In this document: positions 18,042-33,100 of the stretch, piece by piece
Layout of the letters: each line of letters opens with the position of its first letter
Numbering within the stretch: position 1 is the first letter of the stretch
Assembly (NCBI GenBank): GCA_964036195.1
Contig: OZ038458.1
Coordinates: 9,561,832 to 9,625,831, forward strand
DNA: 64,000 bases
Source: Sphaerolaimus hirsutus
Taxonomy: Eukaryota; Nematoda; Chromadorea; Monhysterida; Sphaerolaimidae
Direction: 5' to 3'
Position numbers and translations under genes: made by a program
Notes under the pieces: generated by a model
What the model was told of the DNA's origin: nothing
Database searches by the model: none
What the model saw: the letters and a program-made list of their open reading frames with translations, nothing else

Positions 18042-19392
18042 TATTCCGCGCAGCGGTAAAGAAGCGCAAAGCGAGCTAATGTAAATACCACCGCAGAAAC
18101 TTCAAGGCCGTCTGGTCACTTAAAATTCAGGGTTTACCTGCGCAAAAACAAATCATTTGTCATGTTGCACGATACTTCTTCCAGCATAATATCATTTTGA
18201 AAAAGGACGTAAACTGAATTGGCTTGAAAATTTTACCGTCGGTACTAGAGGCAAAGACAGGACACTTTTGCATGTCTTATAAAGAAAACCAACGTTTTTG
18301 TATCCTATAAAACCAGGTAGGAAATGGGGTTTGGGGGAGACTGGGGAGGACCACTATTTTTTCTCAAAATCGCTACTTTTGCATAACTTTTCGTAATTTT
18401 TCACCTTCAAAATCACTAATTGATGTTCCTTATTACCTATTTTCAGCTTTTCTGTACTATATATTCTTATATACCTATTTTTAGCGATTTTCCCCCTTTC
18501 TACCTTCTACACTTTGAAAAAGCATATATATTGAACCACAGCATCATTAAAAATGCCTGCTTATTAAAAATTGGATTAGATAAGAATATGGTTAGATCAA
18601 TTTGCAGTGGTGTCTCACACTTGGACATGGGGAAGAAAATGGACAATGAAATAGAAGCTAGTTAGGTATACTGTCAGTGGTGATGGAATGGCGCTATGGC
18701 GTTGGCGCTTTTTAATTGGCAATAGGTGGCATTCACTTGGCGCCCTTTTCCCTGACCGCTTGGAGCCACTTTCTGGCGCTTTTTCACCACTTATGTAAGT
18801 AGCCATACATGGATACTGCCAAAATATAAAAGCATAAATATAATATAAATATAAGCATATAAAATATATATAGCCGCCTTAGCCTACATTAAGTAAAGAA
18901 ACCCTGGAGATTTCGTATCCATACATGCACTTTCACAACATTGCGGCAAAAAAGTAACAGAACACCATAACTTTGAGCTTTTTATCTTTTGCATACGGTT
19001 CTGATGTTTGCATTCAGAAAGAGCGCTTGAAACTATGCACGCCAGTCGTCACTCCCCAATCATAAAAACAAGATCTATAATAAATGAAAAAGTTGTTCAG
19101 AAATGTGGATAAATAAACACTTGACACTGACAGACAGTTCGGCCAATACACACATCAAAAACAAGTCGTGAAATGGTTCATATTTTAAAGTGCCTAAATA
19201 AGATGTTCTATTTGCATTGGTGCACTTCGAATAGCGACAATAATGAGCCAATGAAGTTGAAATGCAAGTAGACAAGTGCTGTGCATTCGGATGGTTAGCA
19301 TAATAAAAAACCAGCCATCTAAAGCAGATTTATTGCTCGAAATCAGCTGAAAATGATGTGGTACCATTTTTGGTGGAGTTAATAGGTTGAGC
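18042..19392. other. Intergenic with degraded repeat fragments
   Basis: 18310-18540 carries part of the CTATC family interior (ACCTATTTTTAGCGATTTT). 18683-18790 is a short, decayed GGCGCC-family copy with ends GTGATGGAATGGCGC and TGGCGCTTTTTCACCAC. No gene was seen. Confidence 0.5.
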
Positions 19393-19864
19393 CAGGGACG
19401 TAGCCAGGATTTTTGAGCGGGGGGGGCGGATTGTATACGGAGCCCGGCGAACGGGGGGGGCGGCGCCCCCCCCCCTAAAATTTTGCCTCTGTAGTAAGGG
19501 AATAGCGCCATGGCGCTGGCGCCATTCGTAGGCGTAACGCCATGGCCCTGGCGCCATTCGTAGGCGTAACGCTATGGCGCCACTGGCATTGGCATTGGCG
19601 CCAAAACGGCTGTATGTCTCTGTATCTCAGGCATATACAGCGACAGGGACCGGAATTTGGGTTTTTTACGGGCTTTGAGGCCGCGGATACTGGTAAACTG
19701 AAAATATATGTTGTGTGCCGGTAAAATGCGCGCTTGCGCGCAAAATTTTTTCAAACTGCGACCAAATCGTTTCTGGAAGTGCCATTTCTGGCACATTTTT
19801 TGGTCCGGCCCGGGAAGGGGGGGGGGCGGCGGCCCCCCCCGCCCCCCCCCTGGCTACGTCCTTG
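19393..19864. mobile_element. hAT-like element, CAGGGACGTAGCCAGG family, copy 1
   Basis: TIRs are CAGGGACGTAGCCAGGAT and CCTGGCTACGTCCTTG. Flanks GGTTGAGC and GGTTGAGA agree at 7 of 8 with a one-base placement ambiguity. A decayed GGCGCC segment sits inside (19500-19610). Confidence 0.75.
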
Positions 19865-22800
19865 GTTGAGACAGCGCGCGAAGAAATCAACTGGGCTTCT
19901 CATAAGTTGCCATACAAAGCAAAAGGGCAAAAAACTGGATTCAGATAGGGACTGTAGCATAATTGCCTTACTGGAAATCGGGAATCCCGCGAACTTCCAC
20001 ACAAAATTGTCAGCTATCTATCCCTCCAGAGGACCGATCTGCCATTTATCTATCCACCCCCCCCCCTCCCCCCCCGGAGGGTCAAAATTCCAGATACCCC
20101 CGTGCCCTGTTTCCAACATTCCGCCGAACCCTGGGTCGGGATGTCATTTGAACCCTAGAAATAAATGAGGTTCATAGACGCTTAATTGAACAGATTTTGA
20201 ATGAAACGACCTATTTCGAAGAAAAGTTTATCAACAGTAGGACTGTAAATTTATGGCGATGGAATGGCGCAACGGTGCTGCGCTTTTGAGGGCGCCAAAA
20301 TGGGGCAGGCCTGATACGCACATCTGCCCGTTTTTGAAGAAAAAAAAACAGTGAAAAATAGCCATTTTTCACTGTTTTTCACTTGACACATTTTCAAGTG
20401 ATTTTCAGATATGAGTGAAGTAAAAAAGTTCACTAATGTCATTGCGCAGCGTTTTTCACTTCACTCATATCTGAAAATCACTTTAAAAAAGTGTCAAGTG
20501 AAAAAAGTGGGCAAATGTGCGTAACGGGCAGATGTGCGTATCAGTGCACCCCCGCCAAAATCGGGCCACTGCGCCGTTGACGCCTGGCACTCTGTCCTAA
20601 AAGGACATCAACATGGTTTCGGGGTTAGTTTTGTAAACGCAGAAAAATTTAGAAAATAAATGAAATGCAGAATCTAAGTGCATCGAAAATCTTTTTTGAC
20701 TGAAAATTACAAATTACAAGTATACAAATAAATGTTACAATTCTTTAGATGTATCTGATGGATAAATAGTTGTAATACGGATTGGTGCGCTGAATCTGTC
20801 TGAATACTAAATATTTAGGGGATTGTAAATACCTATAATACTGAAGCAGGTATTCTAGAACGGTCTACGGATCACACCATATGAATGTCTTCAAGAAACT
20901 GTTTTGGACCTTCTCTCTAGCGCAGCTCGCTGGAGCCTCACCTTAGCAAATTGACAAATGTTTTTATAGAAAAACTTTGCTCGAAATAGCACATCATCAG
21001 CGGAGTGGCGTCAAATTTCACCGAAAAAAATGTGTAAAAGCCGGCTGCAGACGCTCATCAGCCAACCTGCTTTCAATGACGTCAGTGGAACCATATGGGG
21101 CTGGATTATTGTCGTTACCGCGCAAAATTCGCAAAAAATCGTCATATTTAAACCAGATTACGGCTATTCATTTTCACTTTTTAAACGCGTGCCGCAGCGC
21201 GCGCCGCAGCGCACAGCATGTTTCTCATATTTATAAACATAGCATAATATAGCTCTAATTTACATAGCGAGGCGGGCGCTGACGTCAAAGGATGTATTAC
21301 TTTCGCGACACGGCTCATCAAACATCGAGCACCATTTTACTTTTTCCCGCGCTATCATGAATGAAAATCTTGCAGCCTACTGATTGCATTGTATGCACGC
21401 GTGCAGTGCGCTGCACGCGTTGCACTGCACAAGCAACTATCAAAATGTATTGCGCTGAACGTGCCGCCGCGCTAGATCTTGCAGCTGCGCTGCTGAGAGC
21501 CATTCTAAATCATAAGCATCCTCAAACAAGAGTGCGAAAGTTCCGCAATGCAGAAACACTTATGAATCAATGCCGAAAATGCGAATACCAATTACTCAGC
21601 GAAAAGTTTAGCCACGGAAAAGCTTACAAGAATAGCAAATGAGTTAGTGGAGGAATTCGGACAAAAGACGATCGCTAAAGATGGAGTGGCTGCGCGTGCG
21701 TCCGCACGTCACTCCACGCACGACGCGCGCCGCCCGCCGCTGTCGCGCCGTCCAAATTTCAGCCAAAACATCACCTTGAAGTTCAGGCACACACATTGTC
21801 GCAGCACCAGTATACTGTTGTTAAAATGTATTATATTACATTTCGTCGAAAAATACATTCACATACTCGGTAAATACATTCGGATATACTTTGGAGAAAA
21901 AACCCTGTACTCACCTATACGCGTAAATAGTTATGAAAAGTACACGTGTACAGAAAAATTTACTTCAGAAATTGCAAATGGCAATTTTTTGCTAAATTAA
22001 ATAAATCTTAAAGAAATGATACCATTTTCCTCAAAAATAAATACAAAATAATCATGAAAAATGACATCTGTTATGTCTTCCAGTGTAAAACTCGCTCTCA
22101 CATATGAAAAGTGGTAGTTTTTTTACATTTTCCATGAAAAAGTACCCACTTTACATATTTGACAAGTACTTGCTTTTACATTTTCTGGTGAAAAAGTACT
22201 CGATTTTCCATGGCAAAGTGTTATACTCACATGTACGCATGAGAACGGGTTAAAAAAGCAGGTATTTTATATTTTCTATACCCAGGGGTGAGACAAATGT
22301 ATTTTACATATAGGTACCTACATATACTTCTAAAAAGTACAGTTAACAACTCTGTGCGCGGGCGCGGTCATTATCGCGACCGGGCGGTGGCAGCAACAAT
22401 GCGGTCGGACAGCCGAGGGGCATTACGTATGCAAACGACGCGCGGCTAGCCGCAATGTCACATTTGTGAGTAATTGGCAAGTGCGATCTAGATGGCCCAC
22501 AAGCTACTATTGGCGGCCGGCCGGCGGTTTGGCCACTGGACGCTCCCGGAATTTAGAAGACAAGTAGAGACACAATTTCCGGCCGAAAACAAAAACGGCA
22601 GCGGTGGCAGCGCACAAGACTTCACAATTAACATATGCGTGGATAAAACCGACCCTCTACCTCTCTGCAAGTGATAGAGGCCTGCAAGTAATTATGCCCG
22701 CTCTGCAAGTGTGCTTGCCCTGCAAGTTTGCACCACAGGTGGCATTTGAAAATGGACGATTTTGAGAAAATAGAATTGAATATAATCTGAGATAATTGCT

Positions 22801-24110
22801 TAAAATGAAAATTTAATTTAATCTACCTAGGCAAAAAAAGAAAAAATAACAGAAAATATTAATGAGATGTTATATGGTCTTCTCGTAGTGGAAAAAAAAC
22901 TAGACAAAATGTAAATCAATACAATATTTTTTATATTTTCTAACATTTAAAAGAGTATAACTTACCTAATTTTTAAATGCTGACCCTGCTGTTTCAGATT
23001 TAATTAGGTTATTGTTTTAAGAGATTATATTTACTCAAAATGACATTTTTTCAATGCTAGCCGGGGTGCAACCAGCAGGGCGAGCACACTGGCAGAACGG
23101 CCATAATTACTTGCAGGCCGCTACTACTTGCATTGCGAGCTCACCTGCAGAGTTCCAGCCGATGGTTTTCAGTGGGTCGTCTTCCGAGGGTCTGTGCCAT
23201 CCCACATCTAAACCCATCCCACATCCTGGCCCATAAATTAGTAGTCCCTACATCAAAATCGGTGAACACAACGAATACATACATACAATTGGATGCCTGT
23301 CGTATTTGATGCGTATTCTTTGCATTTTTGGTGGATAATGGATGCAAAAAAATGTTGATGATGAAAAAGTGCTACATTAAGAGCCACTTTCAATGACTTG
23401 GTGATTTCGCAAGTCAAAGTTGTACTCAACAACACTGACTGCACTCAATAGTTGTCAACCGTCATGTTTTAACACGTGGTGTCAAATTGCCTTCTAACAT
23501 GTTATATTAAATTGATTACCTTGTGTCATCATGACTTTTTTGAAATTCCCTAAATTAAATAGTCTATTTGAGAGACAAAGTAGATGTAGATGTGGGATGA
23601 GCCTACGTCATGAAAACGACCAACCGTATTCAAGCACGCAGGGCCACCTCACCAGAAATCGATGGCGAAAATCAGCACCGCGCAAAACTACCGGCGCTAA
23701 CCGCCCCTACAGAGGCACAGGCCATAGGCGCGCATCGACCGAACTTGGCTAATTAGCGACACACACACCTCCATGCAGCTTATTCAGCTGTAGACAGACC
23801 AACGCAATTACCTGCAGCGCTGAAACAATCCATTCGTGACACCGTGCGGGAAGATATCGGACTAAGCCATGCTTTGCGAGATACACATGCACCTATCTAT
23901 GCTGGACATTTGTCAAATGAGTAAACTAGACATAATTTATACGCCGAAAATAGCTTCAAGAACTGAATTTCAACATGCCATTTATTTACCTTCGTGATCA
24001 CCAAACAACAACCAAACATCATCACAAAATCATAATCTTCACACAAGATCACACCATCACATTTTTAAAACCACAAGAGCCGAAAATCATCTCGGCATCC
24101 AAAAACTCAA
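19865..24110. other. Intergenic with repeat fragments; no supported gene
   Basis: 19990-20150 holds a CTATC-family fragment. 20253-20600 is a GGCGCC-family remnant containing the hairpin listed separately. 21800-22350 is a decayed TTGTTAA/TACTTTTACG element. The short open frames at 22492-22674 and 23531-23752 lack splice or family support. Confidence 0.45.
20311..20544. repeat. Foldback element with CTGATACGCACATCTGCC ends
   Basis: The ends CTGATACGCACATCTGCC and its complement enclose inverted AAAACACTTCACTCATATCTG-type arms. It sits inside a decayed GGCGCC-family element. No clear target duplication was found. Confidence 0.55.
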
Positions 24111-27100
24111 TTAGTAAAAGTACGTGGCGAGCAGGAATGCGATCAGCGCGTTGAACGCAGGCACCAGCAAAAATAAAACGCCAATTATGACTGCAACGCC
24201 GTTCTGCCGCCGACCGGCGGTCTGCGCGGTAAAAAAATCACGGTATACTATACTTACTTTACACATTTCACGCGCGGTAACGCGGTTCCCGCTGGAAGCG
24301 TCCAACTATCTTTTACGCATGCGATTTTCATAAAAAGTTGAAAAAGTCAACTATGTTATAACGCTATACGTTAGCTTATTCACAACATTGATTTTTTCAT
24401 CTTTTATTCAAAAATCGCATGCTTTCTCATCATTGGCACGCTTCCAACGTGATACATAAATCAGTGCGAGGGGAGAATATCACGTCCGCCGAGTATATAA
24501 AGTTTCAAAGCAGCAAAATCAACACTGAAAGCGTACGCTTTCCAGTCGCTGATCCAGTAGCTCTAGCAAGCCGCCGCGCTGGTGCCGCTGCACCCGGGCG
24601 ATGCTGCGCGACAGTTCCGTCTGCCACAGCTGCGATCAAAAGACTACGATAAATCCATGAAGAAATGAATCCACAGCAGAGTGGTTTTTTCGTCACACTT
24701 TTTTGATGAGGAGTTATTTGAGGGGGGGGGGTGTTCCCACCCATCAAGTAGGGGGGAGTTTTTCGAGGGGGGGGGGGGATTCCTTCCTCAGTCAGCAAAC
24801 AAGAGAAGTAATTCGATGATGGGAGTTTTTCGAGGGAGCTTATTTATGGATTTACAGTAATTCAGCGCACCCACCCAACATCGACAAAAATCATAAATTC
24901 GATACAGACTAGGCTTTTGACCAGCATCGGCGATGTTTTGGCGCGCCAAAAACGGGGATAGTCGTCGTTGAGGACACCGCCGTCGGGTTGATTCTGGATG
25001 AAAAAATCTGGTCATTGAAATTTTCACACCAGTGACCAGATTGCGTGATAGACGGTGTTTGACACTGACCGGTGTCGGTTTCGGTTGCACAACGGTGTAG
25101 GGCTCCGGTCGCCACTCGAACTCCTCCACGCCGAAATCATCGTCGGCGCTCTGGTCGTCCGCCCAGTCCTGAAAAACAGATTAACCATGCGTGACAAAAA
25201 TAATTTGTGTGATAAATATATCTACCCTAAATCCTTGAATAAGACACCGAGGGAGTTATTTTTACGTCAGTTTTTGAGGGGGAGTTATTCGCGGGCGAGT
25301 TATTTTTTGGTGCAGTCTGTCAACTCATGTAAGTCAGGTATTTAACTATCCAACAACAACAGCAAAAATACTTGTAAACGTTGCATACACATCATGGATC
25401 TGCTGTCGCTGCTGTAGGCTTATATTCTATTCTATTGTATCCTTTTCATCGAGAGGGGGGAGTTATTCAAGTAGGGGGTGTCATTCGAGGGGGCAGGGGT
25501 CTCCTAGGGGGGGCTGGGGGGGGGGCTGCCCCCCCCCCCAAATCGGCCAGCTATCTACCTATCCCGGAGGCCGCTCAGCTATCTATCTATCCCGAGGCAA
25601 AATTTTTGGCTACTACCCCCAAAGACCCCCCCAAATCGCTCAGCTATCTATCTATCTGGAGTGGTTTTTGAGAAATTTTGCCCCAATTTTCGCTCAAAAT
25701 CACCAATTTTCGCACCTTTTTATAGTTTTTCACCTTCAAAATCGTGCTTTCCGGCTATATACATGGTTATATACCTATTTTTAGCCATTTTATACCTACT
25801 TTTGGGTATTTACTAACTGATTCTTAGCGATTTTTTCCCCTTTCTGCCTTCTTAACCTTGAAAAAGCCTATATATTGTGCCCCCGCCAGCCCCCCCCAAG
25901 CCCCCCCCCAGAAAATTTTTTCAGCTGTCTATCCCTCCGGAGGAGCGATTTGCTATCTATCCAGCCCCCGCGAGGGCCAAAATCCTGGAGACCCCTGCGA
26001 GGGGGGTGTTTTTTTCCAAATATAGGTATAGTCAACCAGCAGCCGCGCAGCCGTTGGTGCAAAAAATGGGGACGCACTTGCTCGTCGGCGTACTCGTGCG
26101 ACGGCACGTCCAACTGATACTCGGCACCGCACCACTGCGCCCGCCACGTCCACGGCTATGATGTGATAAAGACATTAAGTTCCTCACATTGCTTTTGAAA
26201 CTTTAAAAAACGTTGACTTCTTGCACGCGAGAACATTTTTGTTCCCGGCGACGACGAGGCTGCCTTATGAGCAATTTATGGACTGTCAAATTTTAGAAAT
26301 CGATGTCCATAGTGGACTTATCACATTTCTTGCTTTTTTCCCAACAAAGAAGGAGACGGAGGATGGACTTGTTGACTTGGCCAATACTAAGTGGACTTGT
26401 CGACTTCTTGCCTATTTTTTTGCATTTTTCACAAATAATGTCAAATTTGGCACTATCGGCGTATATAGGCAAGTGAGGTCAAAAACTTTTTGGAAAATAA
26501 TGAAAAATGTGCAGGAGTAGCCCTAGATGACGTTTCCGGGACTAACTTCAAATTTTCATATTTTGGACTCGAATTTTATAATTGGACGCCTCAAATTACT
26601 ATCACAAAGTGTATTTTGCCATTAAGGGCACCTCAAAGAGGACCCATCCACCCCCCCCCCAAACCACCTTCTTCAAATCATCCACCAAAGTGGCCTTCCC
26701 TCTGGGCACAAAGCCATCGTCGACGGCGCCCAGAACGCACACCTCGTACGCGTCGCGGCCGGTCACGGTGGCGGCGCGCCAGCACTGGTCGTTGCAGATG
26801 ACCGCGTGCCGCCGCTGCCACCCGTCCGTTACCAGATCGTAGTTCTGCGGTGGTGAATATGGGTGGGTGGGTGTGTGGGTGTTAGTGGATTATGGACATA
26901 GTGATATTGGCATGCGATCTTTCGTGTAACTTTGGAACCGTTTAAAGCGCTTCGATTTCACCAGCCCCATTTCTGTCGCTTCAGCTAATTCATCAGAATC
27001 AAATATGGTTGCATCCTGGCATTGTGCAATTCAAAGCTCTTTAAAGTTGTAATTCTGCTGGTCCTATTCAGAACACAATTTCTTCCCCACTGTGCAGCAA

Positions 27101-30100
27101 TGATGCTAAATAGTGCACACGTGCATTTGGACGCACAATGTCTGGTCGAGAGATGACTAGGGTTCAAACGGGATCGACTTTTCGGGATCGGGATTGGCTC
27201 TTTGAGATTTCGGGATCGGGATTACGATTTTGAGATTTCGGGATCGGGATCGAGGTTTCGGGATCGGGATCACACAATCCCGGAATTTTTCGGGATTCGG
27301 GATCCCGTTTGGACCCTAGAGATGACCACGGGCGTTATGTGCGGGGATGTCCAAGGGGTAATGCATGGAGTGCCGGTAAAAATTGCCAATTGTACTGGGT
27401 CAAATTGGGGGTGGAACAGACTCACCTTTGCATCGACGGCCCACTTGTTGTGGGTTCCACGTACGGGAACCGGGGGTCTGTTCCGCTGCCGCGCGTCCTC
27501 CAGAGCGCGCTCGCGCACCGCTTTATCTTCAAAACAGTGCGATCGTCAACATCAGTTACAAATTGAGACCCTCTAAATAGTTCAACGGGATCCCGAAATC
27601 TCAAACAAACAAATCCCGATCCCGAAACATTTGAAATCCCAATCCCGATCCCGAAAACTCCAATGTCCAATTTTTGCCACTTTTATGGCATTCAGGCGTG
27701 TTTTAGACCATTTCCTGTGATAAATTTTAGAAAAACCTTTAGTATTAGAACTTTTCCAGAAAACCGACCCCGAAAAAATGCCAATCCCGATCCTGAAAAC
27801 TCAAAAACCCAATCCCGATCCCAAATAGTCAATCCCGTTTGAACCCTACCTCTAAACCCAAAACCGACCATTAGCGACAAAATTGGCCATGGCGCGGCAC
27901 ACGAGGTAGTACTCCTTGGCCTGCGCCTTTGCCGGGTTCTCGTAAGCCAGCGCCGACTCGACCATCTTGGGCCAGCAGGCGGCGCGCGTGTCCACGCTGT
28001 AGTGGGCGGCGGCGCGCGTGTGCGCCCTCCGGTCGGTGAAGATCTGCTGGCTCGTTTTCTGCGGGCAAATGTGATGAAGATGACCTCAAGTCAACTTCAA
28101 AAAGGGGGTTCAACAATGAAATTCAATCGGAATGGGTAACTTTTAATCCCGCGCTGGTTATACTTGAGTGAGGATTAGCGAGATGAAACGTGATTGCTGT
28201 TACTTTTAGATAAATGTTTACCGTGGTGAGTCACTTTTTATTGTAACTTTTTTTGTGCGCGGGACTACTTACTTCAAAACAGGGGTCTCCTAGGGGGGGC
28301 TGGGGGGGGGGGGCTGGCCCCCCCCCCAAATCGGCCAGCTATCTATCTATCCCGGAGGCCGCTCACCTATCTATCTATCCCGAGGCAAAATTTTTTGCTA
28401 CTACCCCCAAAGACCCCCCCCCAATCGCTCAGCCATCTATCTATCTGGAGTGGTTTTTGAGAAATTTTGCCCCAATTTTCGCTCAAAATCACTGATTTTC
28501 GCACCTTTTTATAATTTTTTGCCTTCAAAATCGTACTTTCCGGCTATATGCATGGTTATATATCTATTTTAGCCATTTAAACCTACTTTTGGCTACTTTT
28601 CACTGATTATTAGCGATTTTCCCCCTTTCTGCCTTCTTAACCTTGAAAAAGCCTATATATTGTGCCCCCGCCAGCCCCCCCATAAAAATTTTCAGCTATC
28701 TATCCCTCCGGAGGAGCGATTTGCTATCTATCCAACCCCCGCGAGGGACAAAATCTTGGAGACCACTGCTTCAAAAGATTACTTCAAAAGGATACCTAAT
28801 GAAGGATACTTTTACCAGGATACCTAATGAATTGTGCATCAAAACACCCGAATAAAGTGCACAAACCACAAAGCACAAATTCAATGACCACAGTATAGGG
28901 TGGCCCACGTCAGGCGCACGGTTTCAATTGGCTCCAAACACGTCAATTTTGAATGAAAACTGCTCAAATTTGGTATGGGGGTAGATAAATGTACCCCATT
29001 TGTTGTGTTCAGTGCTCGGTTCCACATCACAAAATTCATGTCGGAACGTGATGCAAAGTTTTATACGTGTTTGAGCGTGGCGCATGTCAGGCAATCGTCT
29101 ACCAAAGCACCAATTATTCATAAAAATAGTCCAAATTTGACATGACAGTAAATAAATGTACCCTATTTAGTATGTTAACCACACCAAGGACGTAACCAGG
29201 GGGGGGGGCGGGGGGGCTGCAGCCCCCCCTTCCCGGGGTGAGACATGCAAACCCCCCGAAAATGCACTTTCTAGTACAAATTTTTGACGGTGTATGCAAA
29301 AATTTTGTGCGCAAGCGCGCATTTGCCCCCTAAACACACTCTATTTTCAGCATATCGGTCCCCGTGGAACATATACCAGAAAATTCACCCAATAATGTAC
29401 CTTTCGCTGTGAATGTACGTATATTTACATACATTTACAGCGCTTTCTGGCGCTGGCGCTGGCGCCAACGCCACTGACGCCATGGCGTGGCGCCTACGAA
29501 TGGCGCTAGCGCAATGGCGCCATTCCGTCACTATACAGGCAAAATTTCAGGGGGGCTGAGCCCCCCCCCGTTCGCCGGGCTCCGTAAACAAGCAACCCCC
29601 CCGCTCAAAAATCCTGGATACGTCCCTGAACCACACACATAAATATCACTAAAATTTCACATTTATCACATCGTATGCAAAACAACGTCACTCCACAGGA
29701 CCATCTACAATGTTGCACGGCACACTCAAATTTTCAGTTGCAGTTCAAACACTTTTTCAAGGGCGGAATTCAAAAGGGCGGAATTAAAATCCGGGGTGGA
29801 ATTCAAAAACATCCGAACCGCCCTCGATTTCAATTCCGCACATGAAACGTTCGAACACTTTGACGATGGCGGAATTGCCTCGAATTGTGCAGGGGCAGAA
29901 TTAATTCGGAAAGGGCGGAAAGCGCAAAGCGTTTGCACAATGTCCGCAATCTTTTTATGCATGGCGGAATTGCCTCGAATTGTGCACGGGCCGAATTAAT
30001 TTGGAGAGCGCAAAGCGTTTGAACAATGTCCGCACTCTTTTGAGTGTGCGGTGCGCCATCTAGGCAAGAAAACATTGGGACACTTTCTAGATGGTGGAAT

Positions 30101-33100
30101 TCAGTTTAAGTTTAGACAAATATGCCACACGGTGAACTTCAATATCTTTAAAACAAGTGGATATTACTAAAAAATTTCTCTATTCATTTTTGAAGACAAA
30201 GCCTAGATCTACCTATAAAATTTTTTCACAAATATATTTGGCAAGATAAGTGAGATGTGTTTCTCACAACAACCTTCTCTAATGGGTGGAATTGAAAGTC
30301 AAGGGCGGAATTGAAAGTGTCCCAATCATTTTGAAACTTGCTGCGTGGAAATGTTATGACACACAAATCAGCGAAAAGTGTACGAATTCGTCCGGACTCC
30401 GTTCAAATGTCCAAAAAATGCCCTAAAAATCCTTTAAAAAATCGTTCGAACTGCACTTGGAGTTCCGCCTTGGCGGAACTCAAAAACGTTCGAACTGCAC
30501 TTGAAAATTTTGAGTGTGCGGTGCGCCAATGGGGCACATTCAAAAACGTAGATATGAAACTCTTTCACGTTCTGACACGAAATCTTGAGATATGAAACCG
30601 TGCACTTAACACAACAAATGGGGTACATTTATCGGGCGTGGGTCGGTGCACAAGTAAAACTGGTGCACAAGTACGGCCGGTGCACAAGTTATAAGAGCAG
30701 TGCACAAGTACGCCCGGTGCCCAAGTAAAGTGCCCGTACTTGGGCACCGGGCGAGGCATTTACTTGGGCACCGGGTGACTGTTTTACTTGTGCATACATG
30801 TGCATTGCTTGGGCAGCACTTGTGCACCTTGCGTCACGCCGGTTTTACTTGAGCATCCAAAATTTGCTCACCCCATTGGCGCACCGCACACTGCCTTTTC
30901 AGGTTCAGCGTTCGAACGTTTTTTGACATCCGCTGAACTAAAAACGCGGAACCGACAGAAGCGCTGAACTCCAAATCGTCCGTACGATTAAAATTGGGTG
31001 GTTTGTCAATTCAGCGAGTGAAAAATTCGGACGATTTGGTGCGCTGAAATGATCTCGAACGCTGAACTCAGATTTGACACACTGAACTGTGAAGATAAGA
31101 TGGTGCAGGTGCAGAACGGAATTTCAGGTAGATTGGTGTCGCAGTGTGCAGTACGTGCAATGCAACCTTGCAATGAACGTAATGCAGCCACGACACTATT
31201 AAACCGTAACTTCCCAAATATAGTCAGGCATCAACAAAGTCACAGTACGTTGTCATGTTTCATACACCGTATTACCTATAATTACCCCCAAGGGGTTTAT
31301 TATTTCGTCAGCAAATTTTGCGTGGGTTAATTCGAGGGGTGGGGTTTAGGGATGGCCAGCGCTTTTTTTCAAGCGCTTTTTTTTAAAAAACGCCGCTTTT
31401 TTTAAAAAAAAAGCGCAAGGGTCCCAGCTCTTTTTTTTAAAAAAGAGCGCTGGCAAAAAATTCCGGTACTTATGCACTAGGTATTTTCCAATTTTTCGCG
31501 CGCAAGCGCGCAATTTCACATGCACATTAGCACTGGTGGTTGTTTTCATCGATTTTGTGGCATTTTTAGTTCAATTGCTTCGATTCCTGTATGCTATCAT
31601 GTAATAATAAGTAGTGATATGTTAGTGTAGCATAGAATATCCGGCCAATGTCCTCCCACATACTTCTACAGTGTAAAACATTACTCTCAATGTATTAGCC
31701 TTCTCTTATAGCCTTATTTATAAGCACTATTTCATGTCTCACTTCACTTGAAGTCGCGAAACATTCACAAAGGGTGATATACATAATGAGTCAATATTCA
31801 AAATTCAAAATTTTTTGGCAGAAATAGCCACTTATAATGCTATCCTATGGCTACACAGCCATTCTATGGCTATATATCATTACAAGTACTGCCACTTGTC
31901 TGATATACCTGTATATATTGATACAGAACCATATTTGGGAGCTTTTTAGTGAACGTCCCAACATTTTTTGAAAAAAAGCGAAAAAAGCGCGTTTTTTTTA
32001 AAAAAAGCGCTTTTTTTTAAAAAAAAGCGGGGCCGTTAAAAAAAGCGCTTTTTTCCATCCCTAGTGGGGTTATTATTTCGTCAGAAATTTTCATGAAATG
32101 CATAGTATTTAAAGTATACGCTTCTACATACCCAAAACCGGTAAATAATATAATCAAAATGGATATACCGGCTGGCGCACGTCAGGCGCACGATTTCAAT
32201 TGGCTCCCAACAAGTCAATTTTGAATGAAAATTGCTCAACATTGGTATGGGAGTAGATAAATGTCCCCATTAATTGTGTTAAATGCATAATTTCATATCG
32301 CAGGATTTCATGTCGGAACGTGAAGGACAGTTCCATATGTACCGTTGTGTTTGGATGCGCAAATGGTTGAACAGCAACAGCAAAATGCTGAACTTTCAAG
32401 ATGCGGTCAAGCTGACAAATTAACATATTAAATGGGGTGCATTTACCTACTTCCATGCCAAATTTAGACTATTTTTATCTAGAATTGGTGCTTTGGTAGA
32501 TGATTTAAACTGTGCACCACGTTCAAACACATATGAAACTGTGCTTCACTTCTGACATGATATCTTGCGATATGAAATTATGCACTTAAAACAACAAATA
32601 GGGGACATTTATCTACTCCCATACCAAATTTGAGCAGTTTTCATTCAAAATTGACGTGTTGGGAGCCGATTGAATCCATGCGCCTGACGTGCACCTCCCG
32701 GTATTTGGCCCTATCGACGTACATCGCAACTAGTGATGTTAAAGGCACCGGGAAAAATGGCACCGCACCGCACCGGCACCTTTGCCAACGCATGGAAAGG
32801 GCACCTGGCACCCTGGGGCACCGGCCAGAAAATGGCACCGCACCGCACCGGCACCGGTGCCATTCGGAAAAAATGGCACCGGCACCGAAGGGCACCGGCG
32901 GGTTGCCGGTGCTAGCACCGAAAGGCACCGCACCGGGCTGGAATTTCCGAAGTACATATCGTGCAGTTACTCAGTGGCCACACCTTCGGAAGTGCATATT
33001 TCCATGACTTTTCAACCGATTTTGATGGTTGAGCACTTAAAATGATCAGAATGATATGGCGATCACTTTTATGAAGCAATTTCAATGATTACAAATGAAA

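Noticed and set aside
22492..22674. 60-codon open frame MAHKLLLAAGRR
   Set aside because: It has no splice sites, family resemblance or neighbouring exons; the opposite strand is equally open.
32630..33045. Repetitive frames (GTGAIR, KMAPHRTG) at 32630-33045
   Set aside because: They translate the GGCACC array and occur on both strands.
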